From assembly GCA_012521215.1 (NCBI GenBank), contig JAAYMU010000148.1, forward strand, positions 1-58,524: a stretch of 58,524 bases of DNA. The letters are read 5' to 3'. A program made the translations under genes and the position numbers. The notes under the pieces were generated by a model. It was not told the DNA's origin, did not search any database, and was given only the letters and a program-made list of their open reading frames with translations. The DNA is from Peptococcaceae bacterium (GTDB lineage: Bacteria > Bacillota > Desulfitobacteriia > Desulfitobacteriales > Syntrophobotulaceae). Positions 33,519-43,169 of the stretch are shown in pieces (the first letter of the stretch is position 1; each line of letters begins with the position of its first letter).

Positions 33519-36089
33519 TTAATAAGCTAGGCGATAGATATTCTCCAGTTCATGGATAAGCGGCATGCGAGGGTTAGTAGTTATGGTTTGATCTTGAAAG
33601 GCTTCTCGGGCTAACTTGGGGATTTTGGCTTCGTAATCCTCTCTTTTGATTCCGGTCTGAGAAATCTTAAGGGGCAGTTGAAGTTTTTCCATAAGGGATT
33701 GGATAGCCTGAATCAACTTTTCTATTCCTTCCCTTTGGCTTTGGAAATCAAGATTAAGAGCCGCCGCGATTTGAGCGTATTTTTGGGGAGCAACATAATA
33801 TTTGTACTTAGGAAAAACGGTTATTTTAGAGGGCACTTCACTGTTATAACGTATAACGTGAGGCAGGAGGATAGCATTGGCCCTGCCGTGAGAAATATTA
33901 AATTCTCCCCCCAGTTTGTGGGCCAAGGCATGGTTTACTCCCAAAAAAGCATTAGTAAAGGCCATACCGGCCATACAGGAAGCATTATGCATTTTCTCCC
34001 GGGCCTCGCGGTCCTTACCGTCGCTATAAGCTCTGGGTAGGTAATTGAAAACCAGCTGTATGGCCTTAAGGGCTAAGGCGTCAGTAAAATCGGAGGCCAT
34101 AACGGAAACATAGGCTTCCAGGGCATGGGTTAGGACATCCAGGCCGGTATCGGCAGTTACGCTCGGCGGGACAGTAAGAGTGAATTCCGGGTCAATGATG
34201 GCCACGTCCGGTGTAAGCTCATAATCAGCTATCGGATATTTAATATTCCTTTGTTTATCCGTGATCACAGCAAAAGATGTCACTTCCGAGCCGGTACCGG
34301 AAGTAGTGGGAACCGCAACAAATTTTGCTTTGGGGGCTATTTGAGGAATTTTGTAAATTCTTTTGCGAATATCCATAAATTTAAAGGTCAGGGCTTCAAA
34401 CTTGATTTCCGGGTGCTCATAAAACATCCACATAGCTTTAGCAGCATCGATGGGAGAACCACCTCCCAAGGCGATAATGACATCGGGCTGAAAAGTTTGC
34501 ATCATCGCCAAGCCTTTTTGCACTGTTTCCAAGGAGGGATCAGCTTCCACTTCGGCGAATATTTCACTGTGTACATAATCCATTCTGCGGCGGAGATAAT
34601 AGAGCACTCTGTCTACATAACCGTTTTGCAGCATAACCTGGTCAGTGACGATAAAAGCTTTGCTGATGCGAGGCATTTTTTCCAGATACTTGATCGAACC
34701 ATACTCAAAATAGATTCGATCAGGAATTTTAAACCACTGCATATTTACCGTCCTCCGCGCCAAACGTTTTTTGTTGATAAGATTGACGGCCGTAATATTA
34801 GCGGTAGTGGAATTACTGCCGAAAGAACCACAGCCCAGGGTCAATGAAGGGATATTGGTATTGTAAAGATCCCCGATAGCTCCGTGCGTTGAGGGCGAAT
34901 TGACAATTAAGCGTCCGGTTTTAATTGTTTGGGCAAAGCGATCGATAATCTCTTTGTTTTGGGAATGAATAACGGCGGAATGTCCAAGGCCACCATAACG
35001 AACGATCTTATCGGCCAGTTCTATTCCTTCCTTGTCATGTTCAACTTTATAGAAAGCCAGAACAGGACTTAGTTTCTCGGCTGAGAGAGGACACTCAGGA
35101 CCAACTCCTTCCAGCTCAGCAATAAGAATTTTGGTAGCAGGATCGACTTCCAAGCCTGCCATTTGGGCTATGGTATAGGCACTTTTGCCTACTACGGAAG
35201 GGCTGAGGTGACCTTTCTCCGGATCAAAAAGAACCTTTTCCAGCTGGCTGACTTCTTCAGGAGAAAGAAAATAGCAATTTAACTCTTGCATATAGTTTTC
35301 TACCTCTTGGGCCACTTCCTTATCCACAATAACGGCCTGTTCGGAGGCGCAGATCAGCCCGTTGTCAAAAGTTTTAGAGATAATAATGTCATTAACTGCA
35401 GTTTTAATATCTGCAGTTTTTTCAATATAACAGGGTACATTGCCCGGTCCGACCCCTATAGCCGGTTTACCTGAAGAATAGGCAGCTTTAACCATTGAAG
35501 TCCCGCCGGTGGCCAGGATAAGAGAGATTTGCGGATGCTTCATTAAAGCATGGGTTTTATCAATGGATGGTTCTTCCAACCATTGTATGCAATACTGAGG
35601 AGCTCCGGCTTTGATTGCGGCCTCTCTCATAATCCGGGCAGCTTCTACGCTACTTCTTTGGGAACGGGGATGAAAGGCGAAAACAATAGGATTGCGGGTT
35701 TTAGCCGCGATAATGGATTTAAACATGGTGGTGGAGGTAGGATTGGTTGTGGGGGTAATGCCGGCAATAATCCCTACCGGCTCGGCAATTTCCTCATAGT
35801 TTTGGTATTCGTTACTTTCAATTACGCCCACTGTCTTTTCGTACTTGATACTGTGATAGATATATTCCGTAGCAAATATGTTTTTCGTAACCTTATCTTC
35901 AATTATACCCATCCCGGTTTCCTCTACAGCCAGCTGAGCAAGATAGAGCTGATTTTCCAGTCCGGCCAGAGCCATTTCCCGCACTATTTCATCAATTTGG
36001 GCTTGAGTCATTTGCATATATTGCTCCAGAGCCTGCTGAGCCTGTTCCATAATCAGATCCATATCCGAATTATGTTTATTAATTTCCAT
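33519..36089 (-). CDS. adhE: Bifunctional acetaldehyde-CoA/alcohol dehydrogenase
   Basis: An 856-residue fusion enzyme. The N-terminal CoA-acylating aldehyde dehydrogenase (about 1-440) has the catalytic Cys in NGLICASEQAV; the C-terminal iron-dependent alcohol dehydrogenase (about 455-856) has GGGSPIDAAK, DVLTHALEAY and the metal histidines in NHALAHKLGG and SHGRANA. It reduces acetyl-CoA to ethanol with two NADH, or runs in reverse. AGGAGG precedes the ATG. adhE is a common Rex target, and rex is in this window, but no clear Rex box was found. It is followed by the repeat protein gene after 96 bases. Confidence 0.97.
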   Translation of the reverse strand: MEINKHNSDMDLIMEQAQQALEQYMQMTQAQIDEIVREMALAGLENQLYLAQLAVEETGMGIIEDKVTKNIFATEYIYHSIKYEKTVGVIESNEYQNYEEIAEPVGIIAGITPTTNPTSTTMFKSIIAAKTRNPIVFAFHPRSQRSSVEAARIMREAAIKAGAPQYCIQWLEEPSIDKTHALMKHPQISLILATGGTSMVKAAYSSGKPAIGVGPGNVPCYIEKTADIKTAVNDIIISKTFDNGLICASEQAVIVDKEVAQEVENYMQELNCYFLSPEEVSQLEKVLFDPEKGHLSPSVVGKSAYTIAQMAGLEVDPATKILIAELEGVGPECPLSAEKLSPVLAFYKVEHDKEGIELADKIVRYGGLGHSAVIHSQNKEIIDRFAQTIKTGRLIVNSPSTHGAIGDLYNTNIPSLTLGCGSFGSNSTTANITAVNLINKKRLARRTVNMQWFKIPDRIYFEYGSIKYLEKMPRISKAFIVTDQVMLQNGYVDRVLYYLRRRMDYVHSEIFAEVEADPSLETVQKGLAMMQTFQPDVIIALGGGSPIDAAKAMWMFYEHPEIKFEALTFKFMDIRKRIYKIPQIAPKAKFVAVPTTSGTGSEVTSFAVITDKQRNIKYPIADYELTPDVAIIDPEFTLTVPPSVTADTGLDVLTHALEAYVSVMASDFTDALALKAIQLVFNYLPRAYSDGKDREAREKMHNASCMAGMAFTNAFLGVNHALAHKLGGEFNISHGRANAILLPHVIRYNSEVPSKITVFPKYKYYVAPQKYAQIAAALNLDFQSQREGIEKLIQAIQSLMEKLQLPLKISQTGIKREDYEAKIPKLAREAFQDQTITTNPRMPLIHELENIYRLAY

Positions 36090-36322
36090 TTTTACCTCCT
36101 AAAATATTCCTGCTTTTTTTCCTGACATAGTTTAACGGCAAAAATTTGGTATAAGAGACAAAAAATATATACCGGTTTTAGTCTGAGATTCCTAAAAATT
36201 TTTATACCTGATTCGGTACTAAAGGGGTCGTTGTTTTAAATTACCAACTCCCTAAAAATTAGAAAAACAGCAAGAAATAAATCTAGAAGGGAATAATCTT
36301 TCCTAACCTGAAAATTTGTTTT

Positions 36323-36369
36323 TGCTAACTATATGTAGTATTGTTAAAATGGATATGTACTAGATATGG
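36323..36369 (+). promoter_or_regulatory. nrdR promoter with NrdR boxes
   Basis: TTGCTA (36323-36328), a 16-base spacer and TAAAAT (36345-36350) form a promoter. The spacer holds CTATATGTAG (36329-36338), a full match to the NrdR box core CwATATnTwG. A weaker copy, CTAGATATGG, starts 31 bases later (36360-36369), the spacing usual for paired NrdR boxes. NrdR-dATP would repress its own operon. Confidence 0.65.
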
Positions 36370-36382
36370 AGGGAGGTATAAT

Positions 36383-36841
36383 ATGCGTTGTCCTTTTTGC
36401 CAAAATGATGAGACTAAGGTGTTAGATTCCCGCCCCATCGAGGGTGGAACCGCTATTCGGCGTCGCAGGGAATGTGAAGTTTGCAGTAAGCGTTTCACTA
36501 CTTATGAAAGATACGAAGAATTACAGTTAATGGTTATTAAGAAAGATGGTCGCAGAGAGCCTTTCTCCCGTCAAAAGCTGTTGACCGGATTGCTTAAGGC
36601 CTGTGAAAAACGTCCGGTTTCCACTGAACAGTTGGAGATTATGGTTTCTGAGATTGAAAGGCAACTCAGGGATGCTAATGAACGTGAAGTGCCAAGCGAG
36701 CGGATTGGGGAAGAGGTTATGAACAGGCTTTTTGTAACTGATGAAATTGCTTATATCCGTTTTGCTTCAGTTTACAGACAATTTAAGGATATACATAAAT
36801 TTATGGAAGAATTGGAAGAGCTGGTAAAACGTCGCCGATAA
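36383..36841 (+). CDS. nrdR: Transcriptional repressor NrdR
   Basis: A 152-residue protein with an N-terminal zinc ribbon (Cys3 and Cys6 in [19 protein letters not shown]) and an ATP-cone (about 45-140; [15 protein letters not shown]). NrdR senses ATP/dATP and represses ribonucleotide reductase genes. The ATG at 36383 follows GGAGGGAGG; an upstream in-frame start at 36341 is unlikely. It is immediately upstream of nrdD (32 bases) and nrdG, so it probably autoregulates the operon through the boxes in its promoter. Confidence 0.97.
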   Translation: MRCPFCQNDETKVLDSRPIEGGTAIRRRRECEVCSKRFTTYERYEELQLMVIKKDGRREPFSRQKLLTGLLKACEKRPVSTEQLEIMVSEIERQLRDANEREVPSERIGEEVMNRLFVTDEIAYIRFASVYRQFKDIHKFMEELEELVKRRR

Positions 36842-36873
36842 GAGGGTCTATAGAGCAAAAGGGGGATGTAGAT

Positions 36874-38997
36874 ATGTATGTTATTAAAAGAGATGGAAGA
36901 AGAGAGATTTTTAACCGGGAAAAGATATTGCAGGCGGTAACTAAGGCCTTTATTGCTACTAATACTCCTAACGTCAAGGAGTGGGCTAAGATAGTGACCG
37001 ACAAAGTATTAAGGGAACTTAAAGTTTGCTATGTTGAGAACGAAGGTGTGGAAATAGAAAAAATTCAGGATATGGTGGAAGAGGCTTTGATGCAAACCGG
37101 AAATACCACTGTAGCCAGAGCTTATATTCGCTATCGTTTCCAACATGAGATTCTCCGTAATCAACAAAAAGCCAACAACGACAGTAATAAGTTATTCGCG
37201 GAATATCTGGGTTTAGGAACCTGGGAGATAAAAGAGAACTCCAATATGGGTTTTTCGGTCCAGGGGCTGAACCGTTTTGTTACCAGCAAGGCTACCAACG
37301 CCTTTTGGCAATCCATTTTGCCCGGTGAGGTTGGCAAGGCTCATGATTCAGGGGCTATTCACAACCATGATATGGGGGACTTAGCTCCTTACTGCGTTGG
37401 TTGGGATTTAAAAGATCTCCTGTTGGTCGGCTTTCGAGGAGCGGAGGGAAAGACTACTTCCAAGCCGGCCAAACATTTCCGTTCAGCCTTAGGCCAGATT
37501 GTTAATTTTGTTTATACCTTGCAGGGAGAAGCTGCAGGGGCTCAAGCCTTGTCAAGTTTTGATACCTACCTGGCTCCTTTTGTACGGGCCGATAAACTTG
37601 ATTACCAGCAGGTTAAACAAGGAATTCAGGAGTTTATTTTTAACGTTAATGTTCCCACCCGTGTAGGCTTTCAATCCCCGTTTTTTAATATTACGCTCGA
37701 TGTCAAGGCTGATGAATCGGCGATAAAAGATGAACCGGCCATTGTTAACGGGCAATTTTTAGATACCGCTTATCGCGAATATCAAGAGGAAATGGACCTT
37801 ATTAACCTGGCTTTTTGTGAGGTTATGCTGGAAGGGGATGCCGACGGTAATATTTTCAGCTTCCCGATTCCAACCTATAACATTACCAAAGGCTTTGACT
37901 GGAACAGCGAAGTAGCCAACGCTATATTTAGAATGACCGATAAGTACGGGATCCCTTACTTTGCCAACTTCATAAATTCCGATATGAAGCCGGAAGACGC
38001 CAGAAGCATGTGCTGTCGCCTGCGTTTGGACAACAGGGAACTTCGTAAACGTGGCGGAGGCTTATTTGGTGCTAATCCTTTAACAGGCAGTATCGGGGTT
38101 GTTACCTTGAATCTTCCTCTTTATGGCTATCTGGCTAAGGGTAACTGGGATCAATTTATTGCCTTGGTGGATAATCATATGAATATTGCCAGGTCCGCCT
38201 TGCAAACAAAACGCAAGGCCCTGGAAAGATTGACCGATAACGGGCTTTATCCTTATACCAGATTCTATTTGCGGGATATTAAAAAGCGTTTCGGCAAGTA
38301 CTGGACAAACCATTTCTCCACCATCGGCTTGGTAGGAATGAATGAAGCTATCCGTAACTTTACTTCGGATACAGACGATATTACTACGGAATTCGGACAG
38401 AACTTTGCCCGTGAAACTCTGAATTATATGCGCATAAAGATCCAGGAGTTTCAAGAAGAAGATGGGGATTTGTATAATCTGGAAGCAACTCCGGCTGAGG
38501 CCACCAGTTACCGACTGGCCCGCTTAAATAAGAAGCAATACCCGGATATTATTACTGCCGGTAAGGAGGAACCTTATTATACCAACTCCACTCATTTGCC
38601 GGTTGGCTATACCAGTGACCTGTTCCAAGCCGTAAAACTTCAAGACAGTCTTCAGACCCTTTATACGGGCGGTACCGTCTTACATGGTTATTTGGCTGAA
38701 AGCTTAGATGATTTGGCCATAGCCAAGGCTATTGTCCGCAAAGTATTTGAGAACTTTGAACTTCCTTATTTTACGCTGACCCCGACTTTCAGCATATGTG
38801 AAGATCATAAGTATATAAAAGGGGAACATTTTAATTGTCCGACCTGCGGTCGCAAAACATTGGTTATGACCAGAGTAACGGGTTTTTACCGGCCAATTTC
38901 AGCTATGAATCCAGGTAAGCAGGAGGAAAAAAAAGAAACCGTTAAATATAAAATTGCCGGGATTACCCCGAGCCTTTTTGATGGAGTAGCGAAATAG
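36874..38997 (+). CDS. nrdD: Anaerobic ribonucleoside-triphosphate reductase
   Basis: A 707-residue class III enzyme with an N-terminal ATP-cone (1-90; VIKRDGRREIFNREKI) and the catalytic barrel. Near the C-terminus, CPTCGRK is part of the zinc site and RVTGFYRPISAMNPGK carries the glycyl radical glycine. The enzyme makes deoxyribonucleotides without oxygen, activated by NrdG. AAAGGGGGATGTAG precedes the ATG. The NrdR repressor gene is upstream and nrdG follows after 33 bases. Confidence 0.97.
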   Translation: MYVIKRDGRREIFNREKILQAVTKAFIATNTPNVKEWAKIVTDKVLRELKVCYVENEGVEIEKIQDMVEEALMQTGNTTVARAYIRYRFQHEILRNQQKANNDSNKLFAEYLGLGTWEIKENSNMGFSVQGLNRFVTSKATNAFWQSILPGEVGKAHDSGAIHNHDMGDLAPYCVGWDLKDLLLVGFRGAEGKTTSKPAKHFRSALGQIVNFVYTLQGEAAGAQALSSFDTYLAPFVRADKLDYQQVKQGIQEFIFNVNVPTRVGFQSPFFNITLDVKADESAIKDEPAIVNGQFLDTAYREYQEEMDLINLAFCEVMLEGDADGNIFSFPIPTYNITKGFDWNSEVANAIFRMTDKYGIPYFANFINSDMKPEDARSMCCRLRLDNRELRKRGGGLFGANPLTGSIGVVTLNLPLYGYLAKGNWDQFIALVDNHMNIARSALQTKRKALERLTDNGLYPYTRFYLRDIKKRFGKYWTNHFSTIGLVGMNEAIRNFTSDTDDITTEFGQNFARETLNYMRIKIQEFQEEDGDLYNLEATPAEATSYRLARLNKKQYPDIITAGKEEPYYTNSTHLPVGYTSDLFQAVKLQDSLQTLYTGGTVLHGYLAESLDDLAIAKAIVRKVFENFELPYFTLTPTFSICEDHKYIKGEHFNCPTCGRKTLVMTRVTGFYRPISAMNPGKQEEKKETVKYKIAGITPSLFDGVAK

Positions 38998-39030
38998 TTA
39001 GACTTATATTTAACCGGGCGGTGGGTAAAA

Positions 39031-39702
39031 ATGCTGATGGATATAGAACCATTTTCCTTAGTGGATTATCCGGGGTATATTGCTATCACTGTTTTCTTTG
39101 CAGGCTGTAATTTTCGATGCGGCTTTTGCCATAACCCTTCTTTGGTGCTTGCCGAGGAGAAACCGCAGACTTCTGTTACAGAGCTTATTGCTTTATTACA
39201 GGATAGAAAAGATCTTATAGAAGGGGTATGCTTGACCGGAGGTGAACCTTTATTGTCCCCGGATATGCCTTCTTTGCTTCCCCAAATAAAGGAGATGGGG
39301 TATAAAATAAAGCTTGATACCAACGGTAGCAATTTGGCTCAACTTATAAAAGTTGCTCCTTATCTTGATTTTATTGCCATAGATATTAAGGCGGAGCCTG
39401 AAAAATATGAATTGCTCACAAACTGCCCGGGAAGCTGGGCCGAAGTGGAGAAAACCATAGCTTGGGTGAAAAAGTGCGGCTTGTCTTACGAATTTCGAAC
39501 CACGGTATTACCTGCCTGGCATAACGAAGACAGTCTGGCTAGAATCCGTCTACTTCTTGGAGATAATGTCCCCTGGATTCTGCAGCAATTTAGACAGCCA
39601 CCGCATGGGGTGTTGGACGGTAAAAAATACGAGAGCTATTCTGATGCTTGGCTAAAAGAGCTAGGACGGAAACTGAATTGCCCGGTTCGGGGGGTAAATT
39701 AA
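39031..39702 (+). CDS. nrdG: Anaerobic ribonucleotide reductase activating radical SAM protein
   Basis: A 223-residue radical SAM enzyme with CNFRCGFC (CxxxCxxC cluster ligands) near residue 28 and GGEP near 70. It uses a [4Fe-4S] cluster and SAM to form the glycyl radical in NrdD. The short N-terminus (FSLVDYPGYIA) is typical of stand-alone activases. GGGCGGTGGG precedes two possible ATGs (39031 and 39037). It is the last gene of the nrdR-nrdD-nrdG operon. Confidence 0.95.
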   Translation: MLMDIEPFSLVDYPGYIAITVFFAGCNFRCGFCHNPSLVLAEEKPQTSVTELIALLQDRKDLIEGVCLTGGEPLLSPDMPSLLPQIKEMGYKIKLDTNGSNLAQLIKVAPYLDFIAIDIKAEPEKYELLTNCPGSWAEVEKTIAWVKKCGLSYEFRTTVLPAWHNEDSLARIRLLLGDNVPWILQQFRQPPHGVLDGKKYESYSDAWLKELGRKLNCPVRGVN

Positions 39703-39825
39703 TGGGTTCATTAATTGATATATTGCGATTAAGGTAAAAACTTTTTTTATAAATAAACTGTTATACTAACTATCAATATAATAGTATTTGATTTATAGTT
39801 GGATTTACGATATTATGTACTGTAG

Positions 39826-39845
39826 AGCTATTTTATAGCTTTTTG
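39826..39845 (+). terminator. Short candidate terminator after nrdG
   Basis: AGCTAT (39826-39831) pairs with ATAGCT (39835-39840) across a three-base loop, followed by five T residues. The stem is short, so this is tentative. Confidence 0.4.
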
Positions 39846-39948
39846 GGGACACCCAATAATTAATTTCTCTACTTTCTTTGTTTTAGGGGCCTTGACTGGA
39901 ACGCACGTCAATGGTCCCACTATTTTCATTAATTTGGGGGGTTTAGTG

Positions 39949-41121
39949 ATGTCTTTTAGTGAACAGGAAAAAATCTACACAGTTATTATGAGATCAGGCA
40001 CTAGTAAGGGAATATACCTGAACGAAAATGATCTGCCCCAAGATAAAGCTTTGAGGGACAAAGTAATCCTTTCCATTTTTGGCAGTCCGGATCCAAGGCA
40101 AATCGATGGGCTGGGCGGAGCCGATAACCTTACCAGTAAGTTGGCGCTTGTTGCCGTATCTTCCCATCCTGATGCAGATATCGATTACACTTTCGGCCAA
40201 GTAGAGATTGATAAACCTTACATTCACTATTCCGGCCTTTGCGGCAATATTTCCGCCGGTGTGGCTCCCTATGCTATCGACGAAGGATTGATTAAAGCTG
40301 TGGAGCCTGTGACCAGGGTAAGGGTTCACAGCACAAACAATAATCAGATATTTATTACTGAAGTTCCGGTCCATAACGGTAAAACCAAAGTGATCGGCGA
40401 TTATGCTATTGACGGGGTGCCCGGTACTTCGGCCCGTATTAATATCGATATGTCTTTAACCGCCGGTACAGTTAAGGGCTTGCTTTTACCTACAGGAAAT
40501 GCCAAAGATAAAGTCTATATCGATGGCTTTGGCGAGATAGAGATATCTGTAATTGATGTAGTTAACCCCAGCATATTCGTTAAAGCTGCGGATCTGGGCT
40601 TAAGGGGAGACGAAAGTCCTCAGGAATTTAACAAAATGACTGATAAAATTGAAATTCTCGAGAAAATCAGGGCCTATGTTGCGGAAGAAATATTAGGCTT
40701 TAAAGATTGGAGTAAAGCAGAAATAAGGGACACCAATCCTTTTATTGGCTTTGTAGCACCCCCAAAAACATATATTAACCACTTGACTAAAGAAGAAGTT
40801 TCCGCTGACTCGGTTGATTTTCTGTCTCGCATTTTGTTCATGGGAGGAATGCACCAGACCCATCCCGGCAGTATTTCTTGTGTTGTAGGGACAGCATCCG
40901 TTATCCCCGGCACTGTTGTTAGCGAAGTAGCAAGCTTTAAAGCTATGAGTAAAAAAGTGCGGATCGGTCATCCGGCCGGAATTATCGAAGTCGAAGCTGC
41001 TGTGGAAAATGCGGAACCAGGAGCCAAAGAACCTTATAAACTTACCAGGGCTGTGTATAGCAGAACGGTTCGTCGGATTATGGACGGTTACGCTTACGTT
41101 CCTAAAACAATATTTGAATAA
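39949..41121 (+). CDS. PrpF-family aconitate-type isomerase
   Basis: A 390-residue protein of the PrpF/methylitaconate isomerase family (diaminopimelate-epimerase-like fold). Diagnostic parts are MRSGTSKGIYL at the N-terminus, DGLGGADNLTSK near 45, YSGLCGNISAGVAPYA near 100 and GMHQTHPGS near 300. Family members move the double bond of 2-methylaconitate, methylitaconate or oxalomesaconate; the substrate cannot be set from sequence. The ATG at 39949 follows a G-rich site, while a longer reading from 39892 has no ribosome site. No prpB or prpD is in the window. A terminator follows. Confidence 0.88.
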   Translation: MSFSEQEKIYTVIMRSGTSKGIYLNENDLPQDKALRDKVILSIFGSPDPRQIDGLGGADNLTSKLALVAVSSHPDADIDYTFGQVEIDKPYIHYSGLCGNISAGVAPYAIDEGLIKAVEPVTRVRVHSTNNNQIFITEVPVHNGKTKVIGDYAIDGVPGTSARINIDMSLTAGTVKGLLLPTGNAKDKVYIDGFGEIEISVIDVVNPSIFVKAADLGLRGDESPQEFNKMTDKIEILEKIRAYVAEEILGFKDWSKAEIRDTNPFIGFVAPPKTYINHLTKEEVSADSVDFLSRILFMGGMHQTHPGSISCVVGTASVIPGTVVSEVASFKAMSKKVRIGHPAGIIEVEAAVENAEPGAKEPYKLTRAVYSRTVRRIMDGYAYVPKTIFE

Positions 41122-41196
41122 AAGGCGAGAAGAATCAAAAGATATAGAAGCCTACATTCAGGAATTCGAGATTTTGACATACTAGGCATATATTAA

Positions 41197-41244
41197 GAAA
41201 ACGGGCAGTTCCCGGTAATGAATATGGAGGCTGCCCGTTTTTAT
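41197..41244. terminator. Bidirectional terminator between prpF-type and lysR-type genes
   Basis: AAAACGGGCAG (41198-41208) pairs with CTGCCCGTTTTT (41231-41242), with T residues after it on the plus strand. It separates convergent genes. Confidence 0.85.
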
Positions 41245-41258
41245 GGTTCCGTTAGTTC

Positions 41259-42197
41259 CTAGTATTGAAATGGATCAGGTTTATAATCATCTAATTGTTG
41301 GGTGACTTTCTTGGCAATATCAATAAAGTTCAACATAATCTTTGATAGGTAATCGTTTCTACGATAACAAATATTCAGGGAGTGGGTGTATTCACTTTCA
41401 AATCTAAAATAAGAAGCAGCAGGCCGGTGGTAATTAACCATTGACTCTAAGACCATAGTTAAGGCCATTCCCTGGGCCACTAGACGATGAGCAAGTTCAA
41501 TGCTTGAGGTTTCCAAGATAACCTTGGGGGTTATGTTATGGTCACTGAATATTTTGTCAGCAATTTTACGGACATGATGTTCTGATGAAATAATGATAAA
41601 CGGTTCGTCTTTGACCTTATCCATATCGATAATAGGCAGATTGTTCTTGTCTATTGTTTGTTGGGCTAGAGGATGATCATGGTGCATAGCCAGCAGAACT
41701 CTGTCCTCGATGAGAGGGATGCTGTCCAGTTCAACGTTGTTAATCGGATTAGCCAAAGCCAGGTCTACTTTGCCACTTAAAACCATCTCTGTCAGCTTTT
41801 CATTACTGCCTTCCTGTAAAACCAATTCTACTGACGGATATTTCTTTTGGAAGATGGGGAACGCAAGTGGAATAATATTAGTGCAACGCAAGGAGGAGAT
41901 TCCTATAACCAGCCTTCCGGATTTGCTGTCCACAATATCTTCTATTTCCCGTTTTAAACGGCGTTCTATTCTGAGGATTTCGGAAGCGGCTTTGATAAAC
42001 TTTTCACCGGCATAGGTTAATGACAAAGGGATGGTACTCCGGTCAAAAATAGGTGCACCTAGTTCTTTCTCCAGAGCGCTGATACTTTGGCTTAAAGACG
42101 GCTGAGAAAGGTAAAGTTTTTTGGCTGCGTTGGAAAAGCTTCGTTCTTCGGCCACGGTAAGGGCATAGATTAAATTCTTAGTATTCAGGAATAGCAC
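41259..42197 (-). CDS. LysR-family transcriptional regulator
   Basis: A 312-residue regulator with an N-terminal winged helix (about 7-65; AVEERSFSNAAKKL-type segment, LSQPSLSQSISALEKELGAPIFDR) and a periplasmic-binding-type effector domain (about 95-300). The start is probably the GTG at 42197 with GGAAGAAG close by, although the spacing is tight. It is divergent from the MBL hydrolase operon, the classical LysR arrangement, so that operon is the likely target; the prpF-type gene is convergent. The inducer is unknown. Confidence 0.93.
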   Translation of the reverse strand: MLFLNTKNLIYALTVAEERSFSNAAKKLYLSQPSLSQSISALEKELGAPIFDRSTIPLSLTYAGEKFIKAASEILRIERRLKREIEDIVDSKSGRLVIGISSLRCTNIIPLAFPIFQKKYPSVELVLQEGSNEKLTEMVLSGKVDLALANPINNVELDSIPLIEDRVLLAMHHDHPLAQQTIDKNNLPIIDMDKVKDEPFIIISSEHHVRKIADKIFSDHNITPKVILETSSIELAHRLVAQGMALTMVLESMVNYHRPAASYFRFESEYTHSLNICYRRNDYLSKIMLNFIDIAKKVTQQLDDYKPDPFQY

Positions 42198-42360
42198 CTT
42201 CTTCCAAAAAAATTAGGACTTAAAATAATACACTTATAAAAAGTATACTATATTAATTATTGCTGGCATAGCATTTTCGTTATATAGTCTATCATATTAT
42301 TGAGATAAGTTCTTAGTCAAGGTTGGAACAGGGTATATCGTACAAAAGGAAGGGTAAGCA

Positions 42361-43131
42361 GTGAAATTATATGTCATGGTAAACGGAATAGCAACCGGTA
42401 TGCCGAGGGAAGCTTTAGTAAGCTCCGGGGCTCCACTTGACCCTAACGACGTTGTCTCTATTCCGACGACAACCTATTTGATTGACCATCCGGATGGACT
42501 GGTACTATATGATACGGGGTGGACCCAAAGAAGTCCTCATAAAGGCGCAATTCATTCCGAAAAAAATATTGTAGACTGCTTGGCTAAACTTGGTGTCAGG
42601 CCGAGTGATATTAAATATGTAATATGTTCTCATCTTCACCTGGATCATGCAGGCTGTCTGGAGTTTTTTAAAGATTCGGTAATTCTCGTCAGTGAATCGG
42701 AATTTACCAATGTCGCCAAACTTTATATGCTAGATCAGTTAGGTCCCCACTATGTAAAAAAAGATATTGAAGAATGGATTAGAATAGGGCTAAAATGGAG
42801 ATTGATCGGTGATGAGGGTAAAGTAGTCGATTTTTTGGACGGTATCAAAATATTAAGCTATGGTCCAGGACATTCTTTCGGCATGCTCGCCTTACTGGTG
42901 CAACTATCTAAAACGGGAAATGTTATATTAACATCTGATGCTATCTACTGCCGGAGGAATCTGGGGCCACCCATTCGTCTGCCGGGAGTTATCAGGGATT
43001 CCGAGGGTTGTGAACAAATTATCAAAAACCTTATTCAGCGTGCTCAGGATTATAATGCTCAACTTTGGTACGGGCATGATATGGAACAATTTAAAGCTTT
43101 GAAAAAGTTTGATCAAGGATATTATGAATAA
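42361..43131 (+). CDS. MBL-fold hydrolase, N-acyl homoserine lactonase-like
   Basis: A 256-residue metallo-beta-lactamase-fold protein with HLHLDHAG (His91, His93, Asp95, His96), a later metal His in PGHSFGM and Asp in TSDAIY. The overall pattern (FPTTTYLIDHP-like start, LVLYDTGW) resembles AttM/AiiA lactonases. It could hydrolyse a lactone or other ester; quorum quenching is only one option. The start is a GTG with GGAAGGGTAAG upstream. A UPF0316 gene follows after 38 bases and an AbrB-type gene overlaps that one, forming an operon divergent from lysR. Confidence 0.85.
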   Translation: MKLYVMVNGIATGMPREALVSSGAPLDPNDVVSIPTTTYLIDHPDGLVLYDTGWTQRSPHKGAIHSEKNIVDCLAKLGVRPSDIKYVICSHLHLDHAGCLEFFKDSVILVSESEFTNVAKLYMLDQLGPHYVKKDIEEWIRIGLKWRLIGDEGKVVDFLDGIKILSYGPGHSFGMLALLVQLSKTGNVILTSDAIYCRRNLGPPIRLPGVIRDSEGCEQIIKNLIQRAQDYNAQLWYGHDMEQFKALKKFDQGYYE

Positions 43132-43169
43132 AGAGAGACCAAAAGAATTTTCGCGGGAGTCTGAAAATT

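Noticed and set aside
34251-34847. 198-residue plus-strand open frame opposite adhE
   Set aside because: Antisense shadow of adhE; no family features or ribosome site.
36090-36322. Rex operator upstream of adhE
   Set aside because: No TTGTGA/TCACAA or TTGTTAA/TTAACAA inverted pair with acceptable spacing could be seen; the AT-rich region gives only poor matches.
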